In this document: positions 5,073 to 11,530 of the stretch, one piece after another
Numbering within the stretch: the stretch's first letter is position 1
Layout: each line of letters begins with the position of its first letter
NCBI GenBank assembly: GCA_937989565.1
Contig: CALKRM010000020.1
Location: forward strand, 1 to 14,621
DNA: 14,621 nt
Source of the DNA: an uncultured Candidatus Saccharibacteria bacterium
GTDB lineage: Bacteria > Patescibacteriota > Saccharimonadia > Saccharimonadales > Saccharimonadaceae
Direction: 5' to 3'
Program-made: the position numbers and the translations under genes
The notes under the pieces: model-generated
What the model was told of the DNA's origin: nothing
Seen by the model: only the letters and a program-made list of their open reading frames with translations
The model's database searches: none

Positions 5073-5235
5073 TTTTGATTTTGTCCATCAAGAGACTTAA
5101 TAGAATAGCTGCACAGCAAATTAACGCAACCCCGATTAAGATTACTCCGTAGATACTCATACCTGTATTTGCTAGTACTAGTCCAGCTGCAGTAGAACCT
5201 CCCAATCCAGTAGCTGCTAGGTTTTGTCCTGTCAT
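5053..5235 (-). CDS. 60-aa membrane microprotein with LANTG-type C-terminus
   Basis: It starts at ATG 5235 with GAGGAG 8 nt upstream and has its own strong promoter, so it is a real gene. Residues 1-20 are Gly/Ala/Thr-rich. L-A-N-T-G lies at about 21-25, followed by one hydrophobic segment (about 28-50, ending ICCAAILLSLL) and a basic tail MDKIKNARNTQ. That order (LxxTG, hydrophobic span, positive tail) matches a sortase sorting signal with A in place of the usual P. It may equally be a simple membrane subunit or assembly partner of the glycosyltransferase, whose gene it overlaps. There is no recognisable signal peptide apart from the single span, which weakens the sortase reading. Confidence 0.7.
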   Translation of the reverse strand: MTGQNLAATGLGGSTAAGLVLANTGMSIYGVILIGVALICCAAILLSLLMDKIKNARNTQ

Positions 5236-5274
5236 GTTATTATCTCCTCACACATAAAGGCGCACTAAGTGGGC

Positions 5275-5328
5275 CGTATACTTTATAAATATTTATGGTA
5301 GTATACGCTTCTTTTTTGTCTTTGTCAA
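5275..5328 (-). promoter_or_regulatory. Promoter of the microprotein-glycosyltransferase operon with an inverted repeat
   Basis: Minus strand: consensus -35 TTGACA (5328-5323), 17-nt spacer, -10 TATACT (5305-5300), predicted start near 5293, leader about 58 nt. A perfect 8-bp inverted repeat, CGTATACT (5275-5282) and AGTATACG (5300-5307), brackets the start site and includes the -10. Its centre contains the palindrome ATAAATATTTAT. This is a plausible repressor operator. Confidence 0.75.
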
Positions 5329-5501
5329 ATATATTTTATAATATGTTTATGCTTATCACTTAGAAAACGTGCAGAGATAATAATTTATAGAAACTTTGTA
5401 AATAATTTAGATTAATTAAAAATTTAATAAAGATAGCTACATTTTAACAATCGTCTTGCGATAATGCATGACTGAGCAGAGTTAAAAAATGTTTGGACTT
5501 A

Positions 5502-6248
5502 TTATTTTTTATCGCCACGAATTGCGTCGATGAGTTCGATAGGGAATAACATCATTGTCTTTTGGCTTGGCTCGGTGGAGATTCGCTCTAAGGTGTTCAA
5601 CGTTCGCAGATTGATGGCGCCTTGAGTTTTTGCTAGGATTTCTGCGGCTTGGGCTAATGTTTCGGCTGCAGCTTTTTCGCCGTCAGCATTGATGATGTTG
5701 GCGCGGCGCTCACGTTCTGCCTCGGCTTGTTTGGCCATAGCGCGTTTCATGTCACCAGGAAGTTCGATATTCTGAATCTTAACGTTCTCGACATCGATGC
5801 CCCATTTGTCAGTTTCAGTATCAACAATTTCCTTGATTTGCTGGGAAATCTCTTCGCGCTTGGCGAGCAAATCGTCCATATCAACATTACCGGTGACGTC
5901 ACGCAGTGCCGCTTGGGCAAATTGACTAGTCGCGTAAATATAGTTCGTGGTTTCCAGCACGGCTTTTGGTGCGTTGATAACTCGGAAATAAACCACCGCA
6001 TCAACGCCGACCGTGACGTTGTCTTTGGTGATGACTTCTTGTTTTGGAACGTCAATTGGAGTTGAACGAATATCGACCAACATCATCGTCTGCAATCCTG
6101 GAATAACAACTCTTAATCCTGGTTCGCGAACACCAGTAAATTTACCGAGCGTCAAAACTACGCCGCGCTGATATTGATTAACGATTTTAATGCCGCTTAG
6201 CACATAAAGCCCGATAAACGACAAGATTATTATTACGAATGCTTCCAT
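5502..6248 (-). CDS. Stomatin/slipin-type SPFH membrane protein
   Basis: The protein has 248 aa, the normal length for bacterial slipins. An N-terminal membrane anchor (1-22) is followed by a SPFH domain (about 22-185) with Q-Y-Q-R-G-V-V-L-T-L-G-K-F, then P-G-L near 43-45, D-I-R-S-T-P-I-D-V near 60-68 and W-G-I-D-V-x-x-V-x-I near 149-158. An Ala/Glu-rich helix (about 170-215) drives oligomer assembly in the family. Slipins form membrane microdomain rings and often work with a NfeD-type protein or protease, none of which is adjacent. The ribosome-binding site is AGGAGG (6258-6253), 4 nt before the ATG. A TACAAT at 6278-6273 is a possible -10. It is divergent from rarA. No clear terminator follows. 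Confidence 0.92.
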   Translation of the reverse strand: MEAFVIIILSFIGLYVLSGIKIVNQYQRGVVLTLGKFTGVREPGLRVVIPGLQTMMLVDIRSTPIDVPKQEVITKDNVTVGVDAVVYFRVINAPKAVLETTNYIYATSQFAQAALRDVTGNVDMDDLLAKREEISQQIKEIVDTETDKWGIDVENVKIQNIELPGDMKRAMAKQAEAERERRANIINADGEKAAAETLAQAAEILAKTQGAINLRTLNTLERISTEPSQKTMMLFPIELIDAIRGDKK

Positions 6249-6337
6249 TTTTCCTCCTATTTATATAGATCTATTGTAGCATTTTGTGCGAGGAAAGTGT
6301 AAGCGGCGGAGGCTTTTTGGCTTTACGAATTTCGCGA

Positions 6338-6352
6338 TATAATGGGAGTATG
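6338..6352 (+). promoter_or_regulatory. rarA -10 box and leaderless-type start
   Basis: TATAAT (6338-6343) lies 6 nt before the ATG at 6350. TTGGCT (6317-6322) is a poor -35 with a 15-nt spacer. The placement predicts a transcript starting on the ATG and decides this start over the upstream in-frame ATG at 6284. Confidence 0.6.
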
Positions 6353-7522
6353 AGTGATAGTAGGCAGCCGCTGGCTGAACAGATGAGACCGCAGACGCTG
6401 GACGAGGTGATAGGGCAGAGTCATTTGCTTGGTGAGGGCGAGTTATTGAGGCGAATCGTTAAGAATGGCGAGCCGGTCAGTTTGATATTGTGGGGTCCGC
6501 CGGGAACTGGAAAGACGACGTTGGCGCGGATTATTGCGCGCGAGGTGAAGGCTGAGTTTATTGAGCTGTCGGCAGTTACGAGCGGAAAAAAAGATGTTGA
6601 ACAGGTAATTGAACACGCCCGCCAAAATTGGAACTTGGGACTCAGGACAATTCTATTCGTTGACGAAATCCACCGATTTAATAAAGCTCAGCAAGACGCG
6701 TTTTTGCCGCACGTTGAGAGTGGGCTAATTACGCTAATCGGTGCGACGACCGAGAATCCGAGCTTTGAAGTCATCACGCCGCTGCTGTCGCGTTCACGGG
6801 TTTTGGTTCTCCAGCGATTGACAAAAGACGAAATTATATCGGTATTAAAAAGAGCGCTGAAAGTTCTGAAAAAGTCCAAGCAAGTTTCGCCCAAAGCTCT
6901 GGATTATTTGGCGGAATTATCGGATGGCGACGCAAGGGTGGCGCTGGGCAATTTGGAATTGGCACTGAGTTTTGATGAAAAAGTGACGCCGGAAGTGGTT
7001 AAGGCGGCGGCTCAGAAGCGGCTTCCGGGCTATGATAAAAAAGGCGATTCGCATTACGACGTGATTTCCGCTTTTATCAAGTCGCTAAGAGGCAGTGACG
7101 CGACGGCTGCGACGTATTATTTGGCGCGAATGATTGACGCGGGCGAGGATCCGAAGTTTATCGCTCGGCGAATGGTAATTTTTGCGTCGGAAGACATCGG
7201 GCTGGCGGGCAATGGTGCGCTGAGCTTGGCAATTGCAACATTTGAGGCTGTTGAGCGTGTCGGTCTTCCGGAGGTGAAGTATAATTTGTTCCATTGCGCT
7301 ATTGCGTTGGCTCGTAGTCAGAAGTCGCGTGAAATTACCGATTTAATGCACGGCGCTTTTGAATTGGCACGTAAATATCCGAATTCTCCCGTGCCGTTGC
7401 ATCTCAGGAACGCTCCGACCAAATTGATGAAAGATTTGGGCTATAATAAAGGCTATAAGTGGCAAGCTGGCTTTAAGCACGACAAAGGATTTTTACCAGA
7501 GGAAATTAAGGATGTGGTATAA
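6350..7522 (+). CDS. rarA: Replication-associated recombination protein A (AAA+ ATPase RarA/MgsA)
   Basis: The protein has 390 aa from ATG 6350. The Walker A motif is GPPGTGKT (49-56), Walker B is ILFVDEIH (101-108), sensor 1 lies in GATTENPSF (131-139), and S-R-S-R (147-150) is the arginine-finger region. The C-terminal half has the MgsA/RarA tetramerisation part, including SEDIGLA and the closing YKWQAGFKHDKGFLPEE. RarA acts at stalled replication forks and loads like a clamp-loader ATPase. The 22 residues upstream of M23 in the longer frame (from 6284) overlap the promoter and have no family similarity, so I exclude them. It ends in GTA TAA, within which the -10 box of the next gene is embedded. 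Confidence 0.95.
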   Translation: MSDSRQPLAEQMRPQTLDEVIGQSHLLGEGELLRRIVKNGEPVSLILWGPPGTGKTTLARIIAREVKAEFIELSAVTSGKKDVEQVIEHARQNWNLGLRTILFVDEIHRFNKAQQDAFLPHVESGLITLIGATTENPSFEVITPLLSRSRVLVLQRLTKDEIISVLKRALKVLKKSKQVSPKALDYLAELSDGDARVALGNLELALSFDEKVTPEVVKAAAQKRLPGYDKKGDSHYDVISAFIKSLRGSDATAATYYLARMIDAGEDPKFIARRMVIFASEDIGLAGNGALSLAIATFEAVERVGLPEVKYNLFHCAIALARSQKSREITDLMHGAFELARKYPNSPVPLHLRNAPTKLMKDLGYNKGYKWQAGFKHDKGFLPEEIKDVV

Positions 7523-7548
7523 TTGACATATCAATATTCTTAAAAGGA
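7518..7548 (+). promoter_or_regulatory. Promoter in the rarA stop codon and ribosome-binding site of the DUF2569-like gene
   Basis: TATAAT (7518-7523) overlaps the rarA stop TAA (7520-7522). A weak TTACCA lies at 7493-7498. The predicted start is near 7530, giving a short leader with AGGAG (7544-7548), 9 nt before the ATG at 7558. Confidence 0.5.
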
Positions 7549-7557
7549 GAAGTTAAT

Positions 7558-8127
7558 ATGCCAAAACAAGAACCTCAGCAGCCGCAATATGCGCCACAGC
7601 CTGATCCAAACGCACAATACGGTCCCGCACCACAACCGCAGAACACGCCGTATGAGCAGCAGCCAGTTAGCCAGCAATATTTTGCACAGCCTCAAGCAGC
7701 GCCAGTGCAATATGTCGTGATGGCGGAATCCCTGAAGGGCGTTAAGGGTTGGTTAATGTTCTTTGTGGTTTGTTTCGTTATCGGTAGCCTTGTCAATACA
7801 GCAGTGTTTTTCCAGGCAATAATGAATCTTAGCCAGCCAGAGAACGTCATTTCTTTGATATTTTCACCTATACTGGTAGTCTTGGCTATTTGTGCAGTCG
7901 TGTTTATAACGATGCAGAAGCGTCTTGGCAAGTGGTTAGCTGTTGCTACGATCGCCACAGCTGGATTGGGTAACGTTGCGAATGCGGTAGTTATATATGC
8001 ATCTGGAAGATCGGGAGTAGAGGTTCCGGCATTTATTACCGGAATCGTTACAATGCTAATAGTAGAAGGATTGGTAATCTTGTACTTCTTTGCTTCTCGC
8101 CGGGTCAAAGAAACTCTTGTCAATTAG
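7558..8127 (+). CDS. DUF2569-like four-helix membrane protein with Pro/Gln-rich N-terminus
   Basis: The protein has 189 aa. Residues 1-50 are a low-complexity Pro/Gln/Tyr-rich cytoplasmic tail. L-K-G-V-K-G-W-L (59-66) then leads into four predicted membrane helices at about 64-86, 98-118, 125-147 and 156-177, with a short basic C-terminus. The G-x-x-G-W-L entry and four-helix plan resemble DUF2569 proteins, whose function is unknown. The Pro/Gln tail is typical of small membrane proteins in Patescibacteria and may bind a partner. It has its own promoter and a clear ribosome-binding site, and ends at a bidirectional terminator shared with typA. Membrane location is secure; family assignment is moderate. 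Confidence 0.8.
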   Translation: MPKQEPQQPQYAPQPDPNAQYGPAPQPQNTPYEQQPVSQQYFAQPQAAPVQYVVMAESLKGVKGWLMFFVVCFVIGSLVNTAVFFQAIMNLSQPENVISLIFSPILVVLAICAVVFITMQKRLGKWLAVATIATAGLGNVANAVVIYASGRSGVEVPAFITGIVTMLIVEGLVILYFFASRRVKETLVN

Positions 8128-8141
8128 TCGATTCTCACATT

Positions 8142-8176
8142 AAAAATAGCCGCCTCATTACGGGGCGGTTATTTTT
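8142..8176. terminator. Bidirectional terminator between the DUF2569-like gene and typA
   Basis: A 13-bp stem, AAAAATAGCCGCC (8142-8154) and GGCGGTTATTTTT (8164-8176), has one G-T pair and T-tracts on both strands. It serves the convergent genes on either side. Confidence 0.9.
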
Positions 8177-8189
8177 GTGCTTGATGCAA

Positions 8190-10037
8190 CTATTGTTTCG
8201 CGGCGCGTTTTCGTTCGTTTGCGTCCAGATATCGCTTGCGAAGTCGTAATGATTTTGGCGTAACTTCCAAAAGCTCGTCATCTTCGATAAAGTCGATACA
8301 TTGCTCCAAGCTAAATTGCGTAAATGGCGTCAATTGCACGGTTCCGTCCGACGATTTGGAGCGCATGTTAGTCAAATGCTTGGCTTTGCAAACGTTGATT
8401 TCGATGTCTTCTTGGCGATTGTAAATCCCGACAATCATTCCGGCATAAACTTCCGTTCCTGGTCCGACTAATAATTCGCCACGGGCTTCGGCTGCTTGCA
8501 GGGCGTAAGGTGTTGTTGTGCCAGCCTCAAACGCGATCAAAACTCCATTGCGGGTTTTTGGCAGTTTTCCGCCAAGCGGTTGATATCCATGAGGCAGGGA
8601 ATTCATAATCACCGTACCTCTGGTGGCGGTCAATAAAATGTTGCGCAGACCAATCAGAGCTCTCGTTGGTAAAATGTAAGTCAGGCGAGCAGCGCCAGCG
8701 GTGGTCGTTTCCTGAGATTTCATTTCAGCGTGTCGCGCACCAAGTTCTTGGCTAATCGCACCGATGAATTCGCCTCCAACCTCAATTTGCAATTCTTCAA
8801 TCGGTTCTTTTTCAACGCCGTCTTCGGTAATTGTAACAACTTGCGGTCGTCCAACTTCAAACTCAAAGCCCTCACGTCGCATGGTTTCAATCAAAACACT
8901 CAAGTGCAATTCGCCACGTCCAGAAATCGTAAAGCCAATTCCGTTTTCCTCGACTCGTAACGCGACATTGGTTTCAAGCTCTCGCTTCAACCGGTCGCCA
9001 ATTTGCCTGGATGTCGTAAACTCGCCTTCGCGTCCCTTCATTGGGCTGGTGTTGGGTCCGAGGTACATGCTCAAGGTCGGCGCTTCGATGTCAATTGTCG
9101 GTAGCGCTTCAGGCTGTTCTTTGTCAGCAATCGTATCGCCAATATGCGCGTCAGCCACGCCAACCAGCGCCACAATGTCGCCAGCAAAAGCTTCGTCAAG
9201 TTCCTCGCGATTCAAGCCCCGATAGCCAAAAACTTTCTCAATTCGCGCAGAGCCCGCGACTTCACCATTTTTCATCAAACTGACTTGCAAGCCACGCTTA
9301 ACGGATCCGCGAGCAATTCGCCCAATCGCGTATTTCCCCTGGAACGTGTCATATTGTAAGCTGGTAACAAGCAGTTGAAACGCGCCGTTTTCCGTCACGT
9401 CTGGCGCTGGAATATCGTTAATAATCGCGTCAAAAATTGGTGTCAAATCCGCGTCTTCGTCGGTGTTGGCGGGAATTTCTTTCCATGATTTTCCGTCGCG
9501 TCCGATTGCGTAATAAATTGGATATTGCAATTGAGAATCGTCGGTCGCTAGCTCCAAAAACAGATCGCTCAACTCATCTTCAACTTCGGCAATTCGCCTG
9601 GCTGGCTTGTCAATTTTATTGATAATCACGACAGGTTTCAGCCCCAGCTCAAGCGCCTTCGCTAATACAAATTTGGTCTGAGGCATCGGACCTTCCTGCG
9701 CGTCCACGATCAGCAAAACGCCGTCGGCCATATTCAGAGTTCGCTCAACTTCGCCAGAGAAATCGGCGTGTCCTGGTGTGTCAATGATGTTTATTTTGTA
9801 GTCACCGTAAAAAATCGACGTTTGTTTGGCGGTGATGGTGATACCGCGCTCGTGCTCTTGATCGCCGGAATCCATAATCAATTCCTGGCTCATCTCGGCT
9901 TGGTTGTCGCGGAATGTTCGCGACTGCTTTAATAGTCCGTCAACCATGGTCGTTTTGCCGTGGTCGACGTGGGCAATAATGGCAATGTTTCGAATCTTGC
10001 TAGCGTCCTTCATAAAAATATGGTCTGATATTAACAC
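8190..10037 (-). CDS. typA: Translational GTPase TypA/BipA
   Basis: The protein has 615 aa, full length for the family. G1 is AHVDHGKT (22-29), and RGITI, DTPGHADF, NKID and the EF-G-like domains follow in order, ending in the TypA-specific C-terminal domain (VGIYNRQEDIEINVCKAK). It is a ribosome-associated GTPase of the EF-G type, linked to ribosome assembly and stress growth. I use the GTG at 10037 because AAGGAAGG lies just upstream. The alternative ATG at 10013 gives the usual-looking N-terminus MKDASKIRNIAI but has no ribosome-binding site or fitted -10. The GTG sits in a GGTCTG/CAGACC hairpin (10022-10042). It may be cotranscribed with the 173-aa gene and tRNA-Val upstream, since no terminator separates them. 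Confidence 0.97.
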   Translation of the reverse strand: MLISDHIFMKDASKIRNIAIIAHVDHGKTTMVDGLLKQSRTFRDNQAEMSQELIMDSGDQEHERGITITAKQTSIFYGDYKINIIDTPGHADFSGEVERTLNMADGVLLIVDAQEGPMPQTKFVLAKALELGLKPVVIINKIDKPARRIAEVEDELSDLFLELATDDSQLQYPIYYAIGRDGKSWKEIPANTDEDADLTPIFDAIINDIPAPDVTENGAFQLLVTSLQYDTFQGKYAIGRIARGSVKRGLQVSLMKNGEVAGSARIEKVFGYRGLNREELDEAFAGDIVALVGVADAHIGDTIADKEQPEALPTIDIEAPTLSMYLGPNTSPMKGREGEFTTSRQIGDRLKRELETNVALRVEENGIGFTISGRGELHLSVLIETMRREGFEFEVGRPQVVTITEDGVEKEPIEELQIEVGGEFIGAISQELGARHAEMKSQETTTAGAARLTYILPTRALIGLRNILLTATRGTVIMNSLPHGYQPLGGKLPKTRNGVLIAFEAGTTTPYALQAAEARGELLVGPGTEVYAGMIVGIYNRQEDIEINVCKAKHLTNMRSKSSDGTVQLTPFTQFSLEQCIDFIEDDELLEVTPKSLRLRKRYLDANERKRAAKQ

Positions 10038-10110
10038 AGACCTTCCTTTTAATATAAAATTTTACCACGATAAGGGGGAAATAAAAAGAGTGAAAGTTGT
10101 GTTTAATACT

Positions 10111-10632
10111 TTAATATACTGTAATTTTCTGTTCGTCAAGTTGGTCTTTTGGAAAATTTATCAGCCGAGTTTTGCCGTCGGCTCTATGTAAAATATCTAA
10201 ATCAGCCATTACTATACCGAGGGCTTGCGTCGCCAATTTAACTTGCGTCGAGTCTACTCTTAATTCTTGATAAGCTAATCTCTTCGCTTTGTTATTCTTC
10301 GTACAGGCTATTAGTAGGTCGGGATAGTCCAGTATGTCGTCTGACTGGGGTATGTACATTCCATAAGCAGGTTCTGTTCGAGTGAAGTAATTTACAATCT
10401 TGTCTTGTCGAATATTTATCCCCCAACGTTTGCGCTCTGCTACTAAAGCTTCATTTCTTTCAAGGTAATCACAATATATATCTGTATGATGATTCTCGGG
10501 AGATATTATTATGTGTCCAGCCGGCTCCCCGTTTGTAGATAATTCTCGCGAGAATATAACTAACCCAGACGGATGAGGTTCAGTCGCCATATCTATGTCA
10601 AGATGAGTTGACGTAACGTAAAAAGATTCCAT
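10111..10632 (-). CDS. Unrecognised 173-aa protein
   Basis: A complete frame runs from ATG 10632 to TAA 10111. The sequence is soluble-looking, without signal peptide, membrane segment or repeat. Notable pieces are a His-rich region around residues 35-50 (GHIIISPENHHTD) and an aromatic/charged middle (YCDYLERNEALVAERKRWG). I recognise no family and assign no function. The ATG is 19 nt after the CCA end of tRNA-Val on the same strand, with a weak TTAGG as a possible ribosome-binding site, so the message is probably made by processing a tRNA-mRNA transcript. TypA follows 73 bp downstream on the same strand. Confidence 0.75.
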   Translation of the reverse strand: MESFYVTSTHLDIDMATEPHPSGLVIFSRELSTNGEPAGHIIISPENHHTDIYCDYLERNEALVAERKRWGINIRQDKIVNYFTRTEPAYGMYIPQSDDILDYPDLLIACTKNNKAKRLAYQELRVDSTQVKLATQALGIVMADLDILHRADGKTRLINFPKDQLDEQKITVY

Positions 10633-10651
10633 GTTTATACCTAACGTAAAA

Positions 10652-10728
10652 TGGTGGGAAATACAGGGCTCGAACCTGTGACCTCACGAATGTGAATCGT
10701 GCGCTCTAGCCAACTGAGCTAATTTCCC
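10652..10728 (-). tRNA. tRNA-Val (anticodon CAC)
   Basis: This is a 77-nt cloverleaf with encoded CCA. The acceptor GGGAAAT pairs with ATTTCCC, the anticodon arm is CACGA-TTCACAT-TCGTG, and the T-loop TTCGAGC is normal. It begins a likely tRNA-mRNA transcript leading into the 173-aa gene. Confidence 0.93.
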
Positions 10729-10774
10729 GTAATTACATCTGTCGTTTTATTTAACGAACTCGTGATGTGAGCTA

Positions 10775-10803
10775 ATTATAGTTCAGGTTTCAAGTCCTGA
10801 CAA
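10775..10803 (-). promoter_or_regulatory. tRNA-Val promoter
   Basis: Minus strand: TTGTCA (10803-10798), 17-nt spacer, TATAAT (10780-10775). The predicted start is near 10768, 40 nt before the tRNA. It is back to back with the plus-strand promoter at 10824. Confidence 0.7.
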
Positions 10804-10823
10804 GGTACGCCGAGCATATTCTA

Positions 10824-10852
10824 TTGACTTTTTTACGCAAGTGTGGTATAAA
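10824..10852 (+). promoter_or_regulatory. Strong promoter for a structured leader and the 63-aa ORF
   Basis: TTGACT (10824-10829), a 17-nt spacer and TATAAA (10847-10852) predict a start near 10859. The first transcribed bases form a 12-bp hairpin (10862-10900). The ATG at 10852 lies in the -10 box and could not be translated from this promoter. Confidence 0.75.
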
Positions 10853-10989
10853 TGAGAGTAGCTTTCGTTGACGAGTTGAGATTTATTCCTCGTCCGAAAG
10901 TGAACTTTGACAGGCAGTCAATCACAAGGCGGGTTCTTATTTCTTCTAAAAAATTAAAAGAGATAAGATCTCGTCTTGTGTGTGAATGA
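10852..10989 (+). pseudogene. 45-codon ORF in frame with the following ORF, separated by one TGA
   Basis: The frame starts at ATG 10852 and encodes MRVAFVDELRF..., ending RSRLVCE at TGA 10987-10989. The same frame then stays open for 79 codons through the 63-aa ORF to 11229. It may be the 5' part of a gene broken by a nonsense mutation, or just leader RNA that happens to be open. No ribosome-binding site precedes it, and the only strong promoter starts downstream of its ATG. Confidence 0.3.
10862..10900 (+). other. 5' leader hairpin
   Basis: CTTTCG-TT-GACGAG (10862-10875) pairs with CTCGTC-CGAAAG (10889-10900), giving 12 bp with a 2-nt bulge, right at the predicted RNA 5' end. Further pairings downstream (TTGAC/GTCAA near 10912-10921; TCTCGTC with GACGAGA at 11017-11023) suggest a structured leader of about 180 nt. 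It matches no riboswitch that I recognise. Confidence 0.55.
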
Positions 10990-11037
10990 TACACGCTTAA
11001 CCTGCTCCACAATAGGGACGAGAAGAAAGATGAAAAA

Positions 11038-11229
11038 GTGGAACCTGAGCTTATCCTAGAAGTTTCGCCAGATCTCCTGCGTAAGCTTAACTACGTCCAG
11101 TATCAACTTGGCTCTCTTATCTGTAAGCTACAGGAAGATGAGGTTTGCTACGCCCTCGCCTGTAGCGCACACGGCACTCTGAACGATGCTATCATGTATC
11201 TGGAGAAGCAGGTACAGAAGGACAACTAG
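11038..11229 (+). CDS. Small hypothetical protein, 63 aa (GTG start)
   Basis: The frame runs from GTG 11038 to TAG 11229. The sequence MEPELILEVSPDLLRKL... looks like a real helical protein: an amphipathic stretch LLRKLNYVQYQLGSLICKL, three Cys (C29, C37 and C41) and a charged end. No known family comes to mind. No in-frame ATG and no clear Shine-Dalgarno sequence precedes the GTG, so the true start is uncertain. It lies behind a strong promoter and a structured leader of about 180 nt. A weak 5-bp hairpin with six T (11245-11264) follows the stop, then a strong terminator at 11311-11337. Confidence 0.5.
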   Translation: MEPELILEVSPDLLRKLNYVQYQLGSLICKLQEDEVCYALACSAHGTLNDAIMYLEKQVQKDN

Positions 11230-11310
11230 CCCTTCGGATATATGATGAGTGTACCTCATTTTTTATGGCTGCTTGTCATATATCTCTTGAAATATGAATT
11301 TATGTTATTA

Positions 11311-11337
11311 AAAATCACCCTAACTACGGGTGATTTT
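11311..11337. terminator. Bidirectional terminator (copy 1 of a shared stem)
   Basis: A 10-bp perfect stem, AAAATCACCC (11311-11320) and GGGTGATTTT (11328-11337), has loop TAACTAC. On the minus strand it ends tRNA-Leu(UAG), followed by TTTTTAATAA. On the plus strand it can end the 63-aa ORF transcript. The stem is identical to that at 13293-13319. Confidence 0.85.
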
Positions 11338-11361
11338 CTTATGGTGAAAAAATTCAGTTCT

Positions 11362-11446
11362 TGGTGCGGATGAAAGGACTTGAACCTTCACGCCGTGAGG
11401 CACATGCTCCTAAGGCATGCGTGTCTACCAATTCCACCACATCCGC
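11362..11446 (-). tRNA. tRNA-Leu (anticodon UAG)
   Basis: This is an 85-nt class II tRNA with a long variable arm and encoded CCA. The acceptor GCGGATG pairs with CATCCGC, the anticodon arm is CATGC-CTTAGGA-GCATG, and the T-loop is a normal TTCAAGT. It shares its acceptor and T-arm sequence with tRNA-Leu(CAG) at 13182. Confidence 0.95.
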
Positions 11447-11454
11447 ATAACTCG

Positions 11455-11505
11455 ATTATATCAAAACAAATTCTACTTATCAACTGTCCGCGCTTATGCT
11501 AAAAT
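11455..11505. promoter_or_regulatory. Back-to-back promoters sharing a -35 (tRNA-Leu left, oxidase right)
   Basis: Minus strand: TTGATA (11483-11478), 17-nt spacer, TATAAT (11460-11455). Plus strand: TTATCA (11477-11482), 17-nt spacer, TAAAAT (11500-11505) with the extended TGC. The two -35 hexamers occupy almost the same base pairs, so only one polymerase can bind at a time. Confidence 0.7.
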
Positions 11506-11530
11506 TGAAGTAACATACCAAGGAGGATTG

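Noticed and set aside
5329..5501. Gene or RNA between the glycosyltransferase operon and the slipin gene
   Set aside because: The stretch is AT-rich with many stops and only a 4-bp weak hairpin; I see no supported feature.
6284..6349. 22-codon upstream extension of rarA
   Set aside because: It covers the promoter -10 and has no family similarity; the ATG at 6350 gives a standard RarA N-terminus.
8730..9622. Several plus-strand ORFs of 61-153 codons across typA
   Set aside because: They are shadows of the typA coding strand with no start signals.
10781..10810. tRNA remnant resembling a T-arm (CAGG-TTTCAAGT-CCTG)
   Set aside because: The loop is 8 nt and no acceptor or other arms pair; it is simply the tRNA-Val promoter spacer and -35 region.
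10852..11229. Selenocysteine or recoded UGA in the 10852-11229 frame
   Set aside because: No adjacent SECIS-type hairpin stands out, and TGA ends the oxidase gene normally. Kept only as an interrupted-frame observation.
11417..11530. 38-codon upstream extension of the FAD oxidase
   Set aside because: It runs through the tRNA-Leu(UAG) gene and the promoter; AGGAGG points to the ATG at 11531.
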